Part shown: piece after piece, positions 35,829 to 46,888 of the stretch
Position numbering within the stretch: position 1 is the stretch's first letter
How the letters are laid out: the number at the start of each line of letters is the position of its first letter
NCBI GenBank assembly: GCA_019614645.1
Contig: JABWDB010000016.1
Location: 3,782,001 to 3,846,000 of the forward strand
Direction: 5' to 3'
Source of the DNA: Stratiolaelaps scimitus
Lineage: Eukaryota; Arthropoda; Arachnida; Mesostigmata; Laelapidae
Length of the DNA stretch: 64,000 nucleotides
Notes under the pieces: model-generated
What the model was told of the DNA's origin: nothing
Databases searched by the model: none
Seen by the model: the letters and a program-made list of their open reading frames with translations, nothing else
Position numbers and translations under genes: made by a program

Positions 35829-37990
35829 GTACGTAAGGAAGGCCCTATCATATCGGGAGTCATTTAACAGTTGGTAGGCGCTACCTGTTTACTATTTGTC
35901 CTTGGTAATGGTGAGCTTTTATTTGCTACTGATATAAGGGTCAAAGTTGACAACAATGGTTTTTCAATTCGAATAACTTGCCCACAATCGAATAATGTGT
36001 TTTACCTCACGAGAGTAGCATTGCGGCTCTCGCGCGAGTGGACACTCATTTACAAATAGAACGGCTATGAGCAAATCCGACGAAGCCGAGGAGCACAATT
36101 AAAATCTCTTTAACGAACGATTGATTAGTGAACGCCGCCCTTCCTAGCATTTGTGGCCTTGTTTTTTTTTTCTTTGTTTAGGCTACAAGTGTGTATTTTG
36201 CGATTTCACCACTCTCAAGCGAACCCGTCTACGCAGCCACTTGCCTCAGCACGCGTTCGAGAGGAACTTTAAGTGTGAGCTGTGCGGGATGGGCTTTTAC
36301 AAAAGGGATCTGCTAAGCCGACATCAAAAAACCCACGGACCAAAAAATTTTGCTTGCACCCTATGTGACCACACAAGTAAGTGCATTACTTACCACCAAC
36401 TTGATTGCATGTTGCCACCCGATCGGATGTTGTCTGGTCTTTGAATTCATCAGAATCCTTCCATTTAAACCAACACCGCCAGTGGAATATCTGTTGCTCT
36501 GCAACGTTGTACTCATTGCGCGGTATCCCATGTTGTAGCCCACTGCCGATCGAAAACAGTCTCATCGCGGATGCCCCCTTCAGTGAGCAAGCAGAGGAAC
36601 ACGATCAGACTATGGAATATCATATAATTCGTTGTTTGTTTTGCTGTAATTTCTATGGTCGTCATTCATGGATGCCCCGGCAATGTTCGAGTAGCATATT
36701 CACAGCGTATGTTGAACGATCATCGTACGCTTAAGCACTCATCGGATAAAGTTCACAAATGCAAGGAGTGTGGCCAACAGTTTCGACACTCAGCAGATCT
36801 GAGTATTCACCGAAGAGAGGTTTGTCGGCAATGCATTTTTGCTATGTCTGATTTTTGTATCGTCTACAACAGAAGTCTCGTTAGAGTGAATAGAGAAAGA
36901 GAGATAATCCTGTTAATAGACACATATATGAAAACTGCAAAACATCGTGATGCAACGAGGTGTAACTAGCGAACCATGGGATGGTTTTTTTCGGCCTGTT
37001 TTAAGGTGCACAAGCTGCAAAACACGAAGTTTGGCAAGAGCGATGTAAAACGCTGTCCTGACTGTCTGTTCGAGACCAAACGGAGACCAGAGTTTATTCT
37101 GCATCGTTATGAGGTAATCCAACACACAAATGCACTGATCAGTCGAGCAAGCCAAGCCGCAACAACTCACCTCGTTACTCGGGATAGAACATGTCAAGGG
37201 GAGGCGGGTTTACTTTTTCTTTGTTGGCTTTCGGAACCCATAAATGGCACGGCTGTGCCGCGTTTTTTTTCCATTTCACGTTGGGCGGTTCATACATCTG
37301 TCGGATTCGGGATCTCCTTCAGAACGTGTCATGTGTTGAGATGAGTCATCATCATAATACAGAATGCGTGATACGACCTGTACATTTTCATTTCGTTGTC
37401 TCGAACTGCAGGTTCACGAATCGTTCCCAATGATTCGTTCGGATTCGATGCAACTGCATTGCGCTATCGAAGGCTGCACATTTTCTATTGACTCCGAACT
37501 GAAGTTCGTCACCCATATCCAAGCAAAGCACAAGACCGTAATAGCGTCGGCCGGCGAAAAGCACGAACAATGCCTGGTTAGTATTAATCTCATCTAGTCA
37601 ATTGCCGTCAGCAGTGCCGAGCCCGTGCGGGCGGTATCATCGTACATAAGCAGCTTATGAATTTGGATGAATTTTGTTAATTTTGTCACTAACTATTGAG
37701 ACGTGTTACAGTCCTGTCGGCTATGTGGAAAGGAAGATACGTGTAGACACACGAGCAGTGGAAGGCCCCGCGGGCCAAAATCCGCGAAGAAAAAAAAGAT
37801 TGACGTCGCTGGCGTCAGCAGCAACAGTAACGATAACAGTGCAGGTCGCGATCCTGGCATCGTTGACTGGGACCCAACAACGGGATTCAGCGGCAACACA
37901 GAAGCGCCCAAGGGAATTGCTAAAGACAGCACAAAAGATCTTCTCGCTTCGCAGAGAGATGCGGAATCGACACCCACTCCTGCATCATAA
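35489..37990 (+). CDS. C2H2 zinc-finger protein, eight fingers
   Basis: Probable sequence-specific DNA-binding nuclear protein; target unknown. Six coding exons (35489-35828, 36182-36376, 36695-36819, 37006-37113, 37412-37576, 37712-37990) splice in frame to 403 residues. Eight fingers are visible. Fingers 1-2 lie in exon 1, set apart from 3 and 4 (exon 2), 5 (split between exons 2 and 3), 6, 7 and 8. Finger 2 has 13 residues between the second Cys and first His, and finger 8 has a C-x4-C knuckle. Finger 5 becomes a perfect C-x2-C-x12-H-x4-H only after splicing 36376 to 36695, which supports that junction. A Cys-rich patch (SCRLCGKEDTCRH) and an acidic/Ser-rich, KKKK-containing tail follow. 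The start may lie further upstream, as the frame is open back to an acceptor at 35,449. No ortholog was recognised; ZFP64- or CTCF-like arrays look broadly similar. Confidence 0.85.
36182..36376 (+). CDS. Zinc-finger gene coding exon 2
   Basis: Acceptor after a T-rich tract (TTTGTTTAG), donor ACAA|GTAAGT. It encodes fingers 3 and 4 and the Cys half of finger 5. Confidence 0.87.
36695..36819 (+). CDS. Zinc-finger gene coding exon 3
   Basis: Acceptor GAGTAG, chosen because it restores a 12-residue spacing in finger 5. It encodes the His half of finger 5 and all of finger 6 except its last zinc His. Donor GAG|GTTTGT, phase 0. Confidence 0.78.
37006..37113 (+). CDS. Zinc-finger gene coding exon 4
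   Basis: Acceptor TTTTAAG, donor GAG|GTAATC, both phase 0. It begins VH, supplying the last His of finger 6, and ends RYE just before the last His of finger 7. Confidence 0.83.
37412..37576 (+). CDS. Zinc-finger gene coding exon 5
   Basis: Acceptor AACTGCAG, donor CTG|GTTAGT. It begins VH, completing finger 7, and encodes finger 8 with a C-x4-C knuckle. Confidence 0.82.
37712..37990 (+). CDS. Zinc-finger gene coding exon 6 (terminal)
   Basis: Acceptor GTTACAG. It encodes a Cys-rich patch, a basic cluster (KSAKKKKID, a possible nuclear localisation signal) and a disordered Ser/Asp/Thr-rich tail to TAA at 37,988-37,990. Confidence 0.75.
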   Translation, partial: SCRLCGKEDTCRHTSSGRPRGPKSAKKKKIDVAGVSSNSNDNSAGRDPGIVDWDPTTGFSGNTEAPKGIAKDSTKDLLASQRDAESTPTPAS

Positions 37991-38649
37991 CAATCTTGCC
38001 ACGGTCGAGATGGCCACAATAACGCCAGCAGCCTTCATTGTTCCGGCATTGCGATTACGTTGGAGTCATTGATCAGTTTGTCTCGATGTTTGCTTTGAGC
38101 GAGATTCATTGTAGCAGTTTGAAAGTGAACTTGCAAGTGGGCGATTGTTGCGCAAAAATATTTTGCATCCGGAAAATACCTTGAGTACTCATCTATTATT
38201 CAGGCAACTAAAGTGAAATTCATTTTAGTTTATTGAAAACGTTGCGATAACAAAAAAAAGTGAGCTCAAATCGCTAAATTGCAGATCACTTGGCAACAAT
38301 TTGCCTTGAATGATAACTATTGCCTAAATCTGACATGTGGGTATATCTTGATTACTGGAAGAGATTAGAGAGGGGGAGAGAAAAAGAGACACTCCTTTAC
38401 TTTATCGCCGCCTAGAATGATATAACGATTGAAGTTGATTACAAACTTACATCGGAGACTAAGCGATGCTTGTGGGTTTGAATTCAAAGTCAGACTGTAG
38501 TTTTGTAAAATAATGTATAGAAAAAAGGATGTCGCCATAGTGCTGCCACTGTATGCTTCCTCTTAATTTCATAAATGTCAAACTAGATTATGTGTTGTTT
38601 CGAAGTACAAATATGTAAGTAAATAAGGCGACACGCACAACCCTGTTGA

Positions 38650-38655
38650 AATAAA
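38650..38655 (+). terminator. Candidate poly(A) signal of zinc-finger gene
   Basis: First AATAAA after the stop, about 660 bp downstream; another lies at 38,797-38,802. Either could be used. Confidence 0.4.
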
Positions 38656-38882
38656 TGATGCTTCATGTTGAAACCATTTCAAATTGTTCTCTCGTTCACA
38701 CGAGTGTTGAAACTGTACATTTATAATGGACCCGACTTACGTATGTGCACTTTATTGTATTCTAACACATACATATGTAGTTGAGACGGCAGTTGTAATA
38801 AATGCTGTGACATAGGCTCGAAGTTCATTATTGTCGACTAAAGTAATTTGCTAAGCAATCTATAGAAAGTCACCTCCAATTT

Positions 38883-38886
<4 letters not shown>

Positions 38887-38945
<59 letters not shown>
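38887..38945. repeat. Long (TA)n microsatellite
   Basis: About 59 bp of uninterrupted TA, the longest in the window. It sits between the 3' ends of the convergent zinc-finger and SEH1 genes. Confidence 0.97.
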
Positions 38946-38951
<6 letters not shown>

Positions 38952-39408
38952 CTCTTCCATTAAACTTATTTTTGTGCGGATAATTTGCCCAGGCATTCAC
39001 ATATCCATTTAAGCAAAAAAAAGCCCGGAACGAACAATATTAGGTGATCATCTCGTATAGTTTATTTACATTTATAATACAACAGGTATTTGTTAAGGAT
39101 TCGTAATTGCTGCAAGCACAGCAGCTGCCCTGCTGCCGCATAACCAAAATACTTCAGTAGCATCAAGAATATCATTGGCAGCAAACATTCAACGGTTTTT
39201 CCTGCATCTGCATTCACTCCTATCTCCACTCACTCGTGTTTGTGGTGCGACGACTGGCCACTTCACGCAGCCCTTCGTACGTCATCTTTGCTATATGATT
39301 TTTCAGTTCGCTCTTATCCGCGATCCATTAATTATTAATAGCAATATTATCAATTGTACAGCTCAAGGCGAAAAGTTTATTCCTTCATTGCGTATGTATA
39401 CGATGTTC

Positions 39409-39414
39409 TTTATT
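39409..39414 (-). terminator. Candidate poly(A) signal of SEH1
   Basis: AATAAA on the minus strand about 400 bp past the SEH1 stop. A second hexamer lies at 39,376-39,381. Confidence 0.4.
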
Positions 39415-39814
39415 CAGTTTACAAAAGGTATATCAATTAACGTGTTTATCTATTTATGAAGGCGACCAATAGCAATGCCGAACGTGAGCGGCAATATATT
39501 CGCGTTATCCCGACGGTCTCGTTGCAAGACCGTCATCATTCGCATCAACACATCCGACTGCTAAACGTTGCACTTGTCACACAATATCGTCAACGTATGT
39601 CTCCACAGTTCGTTGGAAACGGATATAGCGCTATCACTGGCTAGAATGCCCGTTTAGCACGATATATTTTTCGACCAGATTTTATAGAGAGCATATTCTC
39701 CAGAAGATAAGTAAACTTTAGTGCGTTAGTGATCCAGAGAATACTAACGATTGTGAGACAACCGACGCGAACTTGTCACCAAGCCAAGAACAACAAAATA
39801 TTGAGAGTCTGATC

Positions 39815-40082
39815 TTAGAAATGTATGGATGCCGAATGGACGGGCTTAACAGTGGCTGAGTTTGAGTACGAGATGGAGTTGCCGGCGTGAACGAACCCAC
39901 TCTCAGTGTCCACCTGTTGACCACTACCGTTCACAGTGACAATGCATTTCCATTGTTGGGCGTAGTTTGCTTTCCATAAGCGGACATACCCGTCATTTCC
40001 CGACGACGCGAGAACCGTGCCGAAGATATTCCACGAAAGACGCCACACAGCGTTCTGATGCTCGCTGAACTCGCCGATTAGT
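39815..40082 (-). CDS. Seh1: Seh1 coding exon 5 (terminal)
   Basis: Acceptor TTTCGCAG. It encodes the last blade ([19 protein letters not shown]) and a tail of about 30 residues to TAA at 39,815-39,817. The tail lacks the Gly/Ser-rich extension of vertebrate SEH1. Confidence 0.93.
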
Positions 40083-42126
40083 CTGCGAAAACGTTGGCCA
40101 GCAGAAGAGCGAGAGAACGCATGCAATAAATAAATTAATCAAGGATATATCTTCATATATCTGCATTGTATGTGAAGTAAACGAGTTCTTAATTTAAAAT
40201 ATAATAAAGTATACACAGTATAAACCTTCATATTTATCTAAATTCTGTTGTGACCATTCGTTTGTTTGTTTTACCATATGCTGCCCACCCTTACACTCAT
40301 GTAGTCTTGAGTGATTTTGAGCGAGGGCAATGTGTCGGGCTCAGCGGCAGGTTCAGGGAGGCTCTCGACTCATCGAAATGCTGTAATGAGGGAATCATGC
40401 GAGAGTAATGTAGGGACTTCGTAGGGACAAGCTTTCTTGCTTACCGTGTCTCGAGCACAGATGTAGCCGGGTGCCTTGTCAGCGCTATCAGTTTAACGTC
40501 ATTGGATGCGACTGCGATAAGGTCAAAACTGCGGCCCATGTTGGGAGCAAAGGCCATGTCATGGACAGGATCGGTGATACATACAGATTCGAGACGCGTC
40601 CATGTTCGGGAGGTTTCACTGTAGTCGTATAGGTGCACCTGAGGAGAACAGAGACGATCGGCAACGAATTGAAGAAACATTTTACGTGTTCGCAGTGAAG
40701 TAGACATTATGTAAAGCCATCGTCTGCCATATCGTGCTAATCGTCTATTGATTTCAAGGGATAGTATCTTAATCTGCAAATTCGGACCTACAAAATCGCA
40801 GTATAAACAGCGAAACCGCGGCTTCGCAATGTGCGATTGTGGATAGTGCATCTTCGATTGCTTTCAATATCTGATTCGTTTATACACAGTAAAGCATTGT
40901 ATAACACGGGATATACGAGGTAAACATTGTTATCTTGATACCTTCGGCGCCACAGGATTGCCAGTGTCATCGCTGCCGACAGCAATAAGGGCTGGCGTCG
41001 CGTTTGAATGCCACGTCAGGCAACTTAACGGCATTTTACAATCGATATCGCCCTGGAGGGGCCATGTCGACAGGTTCATCACGTCCGGGGCTTCATAAAC
41101 ACGAACACGACCTGGGTGTAATCGTCGTTATGGAAATCGGTTAGAAAAATGGTTTCGTGTCATGCCGTTTGATTATGCCACAAGTCATAAGATAATGTAT
41201 CTTCGACGAACGTCAAAAGGCGCTCCACGATTCGACGCTGATCTCTTCAACGAATCGTATCGCATATGCTAGCCCTTAGGCAGTTCATTGAAACGAGGGC
41301 ATTTCGGCAGAAACTAGGCACTACAAACAAACAAAATGCCAGGGGCACATTTCGCCTAAATTAATCATTGTATCTGATCGAAGGCTAAAAACGCAACCAA
41401 CGTATCCGAATGACTCACAGTCTTCAGAGCATGTGGCAATCTGTAAGCCGAGATGCTTCGGTGCAAACTTGATATCCTTGAGTGTGGCCTGAGCACACAC
41501 TATGGACGCTTTACGAAGCCACTTGCCAAGTACTGGACACTCCTCCCAAATGGCGGCTGTTCGATCATAGGAACACGTTGCAATTACCTGCGTAACTCAA
41601 TCAAAGACGCATCGTCGTAGTGAATATACGCTAAGTATCGAAAATCAAATATACCATCGAAAATGATCGAAATCATATTAATATTACCATTGAATATATA
41701 TATAAATATATATATTATACTCAAGTGATGACAAATAACATGAAGCTAAAAGAGTAGCCTTGTTATAAAAGGAAAAACTATCAGAGAACCGAGCATCGAC
41801 GGTGACGCCTAGATTAAAAATAGCATTCCGCAATTCAATCTGGTGGAACAAACTTTACAAGGGAACATCATTGAGCTCAGTTGGCAAGCAATGTGAGTCG
41901 AATAGGCTTTAGTTACCTGTCCAAATTCTGGATGAGCCCATGTGACCTTCCAGACACTACCGGAGTGTGTCTTGAAGTTTCCTGTACACTTCCAGTCACC
42001 ATCTGGCTGCAGGTCAAAGATCTTCACATTCTGATCCGACGAGCACGTTGCCAAACGTCGACCATAGAAATCAAAGGCGACATCGTGAATAAGATCGGCG
42101 TGATCAGCGTCGATTGTTCTCGCCAT
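39815..42126 (-). CDS. Seh1: Nucleoporin SEH1 (WD40 protein)
   Basis: SEH1 is a WD40 propeller in the Nup107-160 (Y) complex of the nuclear pore and in GATOR2, which relays amino-acid supply to TORC1; that is family knowledge. Five coding exons (42126-41917, 41587-41419, 41111-40942, 40638-40445, 40082-39815) splice in frame to 336 residues against about 360 in humans. Very close matches include [94 protein letters not shown] and [20 protein letters not shown]. The short Ser-rich C-terminal tail differs from human. All introns are GT..AG with phases 0, 1, 0 and 2. The start ATG gives MARTIDADH, aligning with human RSIAADH two residues in. Confidence 0.97.
40445..40638 (-). CDS. Seh1: Seh1 coding exon 4
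   Basis: Acceptor CTCCTCAG, donor ACACG|GTAAGC, phase 2. It encodes VHLYDYSE and the [17 protein letters not shown] signature. Confidence 0.94.
40942..41111 (-). CDS. Seh1: Seh1 coding exon 3
   Basis: Acceptor CACCCAG, donor AAG|GTATCA. It encodes [13 protein letters not shown] and the fourth propeller blade with IAVGSDD. It is not covered by one long open frame and was found by reading the splice sites. Confidence 0.93.
41419..41587 (-). CDS. Seh1: Seh1 coding exon 2
   Basis: Acceptor TTACGCAG, donor GACT|GTGAGT, phase 1. It carries the [11 protein letters not shown] repeat end and the FAPKHLGL motif. The joined codon TGT gives Cys where human has Gly. Confidence 0.93.
41917..42126 (-). 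CDS. Seh1: Seh1 coding exon 1
   Basis: 70 codons from ATG (42,124-42,126) to donor CAG|GTAACT. It contains the first WD repeat and the HSGSVWKV start of the second. Confidence 0.95.
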
Positions 42127-44704
42127 GTTGGGCTACGAACCGCGCCGGTAATCGAGTGTTACCTATAATACGAATAAGGGTAGCGAATTGTTAGGTTATC
42201 GCATGCCGTTTTGTAGCACGAGGGGTGCGTGACAGTGGATCATAATAAATGGAGAGGGTCGGTCATTTGTTGTCGGTATTGTATAAAATTGTTTTGTGAT
42301 AATTTTGTTGTATCTTGAGTAGTAATGTAAGCCTATGTGAAGTACACGTCCAATATTCGCCACATCGTACATGCATAGAAAATGCTAACAGCAGTGGTGC
42401 AAGTTGGCGTACGTAATGTAACAAGTCAGATAGTCCTCGATGGAGCCCACCCCTAATGTAATGTCATTGATTAGATGCGGGAGCTTCGCTAACTGTGAAG
42501 CGTATTCTAGAAAAAAGGCCACAAAGGAGCGACTACGAAAATGCACCAACTGTCGAAGGATGGATCAGTCAGTATCTCGAACAGTTCCGATCAATTGCGT
42601 GCTCCAAGTAGACAAAACAGTGAACCTGTCGAAAGACGTTCTCTACTGCTGAAGGAGTGCATCACATACACAATTTCGAACAGCACTTGTGAGTTCTCGC
42701 AACGCAGAACACAACGAATCGAGTACCACATGCGGCAATAGGCGTCATAGCTTTTAATATTGCAGCAACTTTTAATATGGCTATACAGACATTACTTTAA
42801 TCCCCTTCGATTAGGAGCGACAAACAAACAATCAATGGTGAACAGGTAATCAATCTCAATCATCAGCGTAGCAATTTTGCAAGAGTGGGCTTGTATCTAC
42901 GACCTCATACTTCCGAATCAAATCTCAAGAGACCTCATGACATACCTATATACTATGTCGACTCCCTATCCACTGATCCTCCAGATGTGAAGGGAGAGAC
43001 CACTAGAGAGTCTGTACGGTACAGACTTCACTTGAGCGAAACAACAATCATCATATAATATATTATATTCAATCTCTGCTAATATCAACAAATATTCGCT
43101 GATCTATATAAATACGTTTAAAAAGCAACACACGCAAAAAAATAACTTTCACCACCAGTGTCAGCTGGCCATCGTAACAAAAAAAAAATCAAACGGTGCA
43201 AACAGCAATCATTCACTGTAAACGTACTTGATGTTCAGTAATACAGTGAATAATGGCAACAGGGGCGATATTAATCAGGGTATTGTGGATGCGAGGACAG
43301 CCGGCGCTATTTCCACTACTAATGTTTGCCGACAGAAAATAATACTGAGGAGTATTTGAAATCAAGCATATAGGCCGGTATCCGGAGCCCAGTAGCAGAC
43401 AGCGTTTTGGCGCCTTCCACCGAAATCCTTTACTCGTCAAGAACATTGGTGTACAAGAACATGACGAATATGACTTAAAATAAAATACAAAATAACTATG
43501 GCCTTTAGTAAGCGGGTGTTATAATTTCCCAAAAAGGCAGTGTTCAAATTTCGAAAAAGGTATTATTTACTCTACTGCAGTGTATTGACTTTAGGATGTG
43601 GGCTGTTTAATCTTAATGTGAGTTAATTCTCCCTGTTTGAATTCGCTTTTAGTCGCGGCTACCTATGTAAGAGGGGCGTGCGGAGTCGGCCGGAAGCTGA
43701 CTCGTATATTTGCAACAAACCTGATAAGTTCATCGAATAGTGACCCATTTTTTTATTAAAAATTATCTGGAACAGTTGAACATGTTGTTATTTTAAGCGT
43801 CAAATGCGATATTAAGCTAGATTGTTCTTTCAGCTTCACCCGAAAAGCTCTCTCGAGTATCTCGCTTGTATTGTTATACAAAAAAGTAAAGAAATTTGAA
43901 GTTGCTTATTGATCTTATAGTAGATAGCTGATCAGAATGGTGTCGGTGTATTGTTGTAACGTGATTTCCTTCAACGTTTAATGAGACTGTTGGTGTCGGA
44001 TTTTTCTCGAAATTGCTCTGCTTGCTTATATATCTTGTCGAGAAAATTATATATCGCCGCGCTGGGCATTACCCTGCTTAAGGAGGTAGCACATAGCACC
44101 GCCAAAGGTAAACTCCATGGCGAAAGCCCAGTCCAAACTGGCTATGGCCTTATAACATCATCACATTGGAAAACGATCATCACCTTGGATCCTGCATGTT
44201 CGTACACATGTGCCGATCTACATAGGATGAGGTAGATATCTCCAAAAGGAATGCGAATACTGTACACTTAGACTCGCCCTCACGTTCTCTATCTGGCGGT
44301 GCTAAAAATAGCAGGCATATTTAACATCGATCGTCGTTGCAGAGTGAAGCATGCGACTATCTTAGAATAAGTTGGTCGCCCACATTGCTACATAATATTG
44401 GAGCGGTGTGCTTTGTTTATAGTTGGCTGTACTGGGTGCGCGTCGATATCGTCTGCGTTATCTGCGAAGAAAATCGCCATCCAGCTCCCAGCAAGCGAGT
44501 GAGCCTGTCTCCCTGATGGTGTTACCTGCTCCACTCTTCTGCATTGAATGGTACCACTTGGCGAGGATATTGCAGCTAGCGGTGAAACACCAGTTGAGCG
44601 CTGTTCATCGGCGTATCGACCCACGTGGACACTAAATGCTCAAACCGGACGACAGGGTAAACCAGCCGGACCAGTCACGGGCCTCGTACAGGGTGTTCAG
44701 TCAA

Positions 44705-44768
44705 GTAATTTTTTCGGGCTGAATCACAGCCCACATTTAACGTCCATGGCACCGCTTTCGCCGTTGCT
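44705..44768 (-). repeat. Dispersed repeat B, copy 3
   Basis: The reverse complement reads AAGCAACGGCGAAAGCGGTG, then CCATGGACGTTAAATGTGGG and on to CAGCCCGAAAAA, matching 22,052-22,112. It is flanked at 44,687-44,699 by TACAGGGTGTTCA, a motif often found at ends of arthropod repeats. A tRNA B-box-like GAGTTCAATCCCC lies nearby at 44,807-44,819 on the minus strand. Confidence 0.65.
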
Positions 44769-45755
44769 TAATGAAACGGACCCCTTAAATTCAAATGTGT
44801 AACGGCGGGGATTGAACTCGTGCACCTACGCGTCTCTTCAGTCAAGCGTTGGACACGATTCATATATGTTATCGACCTTTACCGCACCGGAATAGAGAGA
44901 TCGACTCTATCCGCTTGGTACAGAGCCATCTTTCCTCTGCTATATATACATATATATATATATATTTATGTGTTTATACATACATCATATGCGGCGAAGA
45001 GGAAACGTTCAAACGTGCTTCTGTGGCCTGCCCCGCCGGATTCTTTGCCCGGGGCTTTGGTCGAAACTAGATGAACAAAACCACGTACACAGCTGATCGC
45101 TCTCCGACGCAGTCCCGTCCATTGACTATCTTTTGCTGCTGCTGATGCTGGTCTGATCGTACGCAGATACTCTCTAGTTGTGCTCTATCTCCCTCTCGTT
45201 CCACACTCACATACAGTATATACTACCGAACCTATTGTATACGGAACCTTCAACTAGCAACGAATTTTTGCCGTACCATCCTATTTTGTGGCCTAGCCAG
45301 CTGTAGACGTTGAGCCAGAGAGATATGAAAGTTGTCGAATCGTTCGGATCGGCTGGGTAGCTGTTGAACACTCCCCCGCCCCTAACAATCAGATCTAGGT
45401 AGGATACAGCTGGCGTGCCGTTTCAATAAGGCCAACATAAGAACAATACAAGAAGACCGATTAGCACTGTCAGCCTTCCTGCCTATGTGGATCCGCCTGT
45501 TCGTCATAAACGAACAGAAGTGTGTACTGTGTATGTGTCTCTGTTCATGAGAGCGAGTGTCAAAAACGGTGAGATGACCTGAACCTGAGCCGACAACCGA
45601 CTGAATCCGTTCGTCGCCCTAAGAACTCGACTACCTTGTTTGTGATAATAGGTAGTTGTTTGTTTCGCTGACACAAGCGAATTCCCGGGTGTGACGGATA
45701 GCGGAGTCCGTCAATCACCCATCGTGGTTCGCGTATATATGCATATTGTTAAATG

Positions 45756-45774
45756 CACACACACACACACACAC
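45756..45774. repeat. (AC)n microsatellite
   Basis: About 9 CA units, 1 kb upstream of the PACS start codon. Confidence 0.9.
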
Positions 45775-46013
45775 GGATACATAGGCATACATAGAAATCG
45801 AACAACTGTGATCCCGATAGAAAATTTTAGGTGACCCAATCGTCTACATCGTCACTTGTTGTTGTTCTCGGGCATCGCCCTGAAAAGGCGCGACAAAGCT
45901 AATCTCCGTTGTGTATTATCGTGTTGGTATACCGATATTTATCCCGCTCTTTTGTGTTTACCTCGAGGACAAGAGAAATCGCTCATTCTGACACCTTCCT
46001 ACACCGTGTAATT

Positions 46014-46053
46014 TATATATATATACATACATATATGTATATATATATATATA
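46014..46053. repeat. Imperfect (TA)n/(CATA)n tract
   Basis: TA units interrupted by short CATA and GTAT segments, in the presumed 5' region of PACS. Confidence 0.85.
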
Positions 46054-46766
46054 TGCGTTAATGAGATTAGTTGATCTCTTTGTCTTTGCCCGCAGACGTG
46101 TATGTAGATCAATGTAACATTTAGCCATGATACCAGCCATTCATCTATCTGTTAGTTAATGGTCTTCGACTGGGTCGGCCTGCCAATATCATTCAATTCG
46201 TTGCCTCGGGCTCCAGTCTGTCAGTGGGCCAGTCCAGGCAGGTGGCGGCATAGGCGGAGTGCGCAATGCAGCGTAATCATTTTCTATTTTCTATTGCAGG
46301 GATTGACATCGCAGTGTGTGATAGTATGATGCTGGGCGGAGGTCATTAGCAGACTGTTCATTACTCAGTCGTAGGTGAGGCTGTCTATCGTTCGTCGGTG
46401 GGAGGGCGCACGAACAAACGGACAGACATAAACTGACAGATGCAAGTGTGCGTCATGAGGAGTTGTCTCCGTGCGGGTCCAACGAAATGGACAGAACTAT
46501 AGCAGTGAGCTAAAAACAACATCATCGCGGTGAATCATTGTTGTGTCAAGTGTGGCCAATGTTGAACTATACGTGTTAGTGGGTGGGTGGCTGCTACTGT
46601 TCCTGCAGACCCTATCGGAAGTTCTCCCGTGGGGCAAGCAACGATCGGTCCGTCTGAACTCTGCCAATTAGCACTCGGCTGATCTCTCGAAGGAGCCGAG
46701 ACTACATCCCGAGTGGCTGGCCGTTGACCGAACCGGGGTTTCTGATTAACGACTGGCTACAGAAGG

Positions 46767-46888
46767 ATGACATCCGGCGTAGGCATGGTGCGCGGAGGCC
46801 CCGTTATGGCCGTGTCCAACATTCGGCCCGTACCGATGAAGCTTTTCGCCGACTCCGTTGATCGCACCACGCCTTCGTGTATTCCCAG
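46767..46888 (+). CDS. PACS: PACS-family sorting protein, first coding exon (partial gene)
   Basis: PACS proteins are cytosolic adaptors that bind acidic-cluster cargo such as furin and act in TGN/endosome traffic and ER-mitochondria contacts; that is family knowledge. The exon gives 40 codons plus 2 bases and ends PVPMKLFADSVDRTTPSCIP(R). Human PACS2 has [22 protein letters not shown] at the same place, where its first exon also appears to end. One residue is missing in the middle (ADSVD for ATWEVD). ATG 46,767 has A at -3 and an in-frame TGA at 46,743-46,745 upstream. Donor AG|GTATAT is phase 2. No further PACS exon was found up to 64,000, so most of the gene lies outside. Confidence 0.8.

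Larger units (their letters stand above)
42127..46766. other. Intergenic region SEH1 to PACS
   Basis: Contains the SEH1 promoter side (42,127 to about 42,400), repeat B copy 3, a (TA)n run at 44,939-44,966 and the presumed 5'UTR/promoter of PACS (about 45,000-46,766, GC-richer, with an AC repeat). Short open frames at 42,440-42,741 and 44,388-44,635 have no recognisable homology. Confidence 0.4.
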
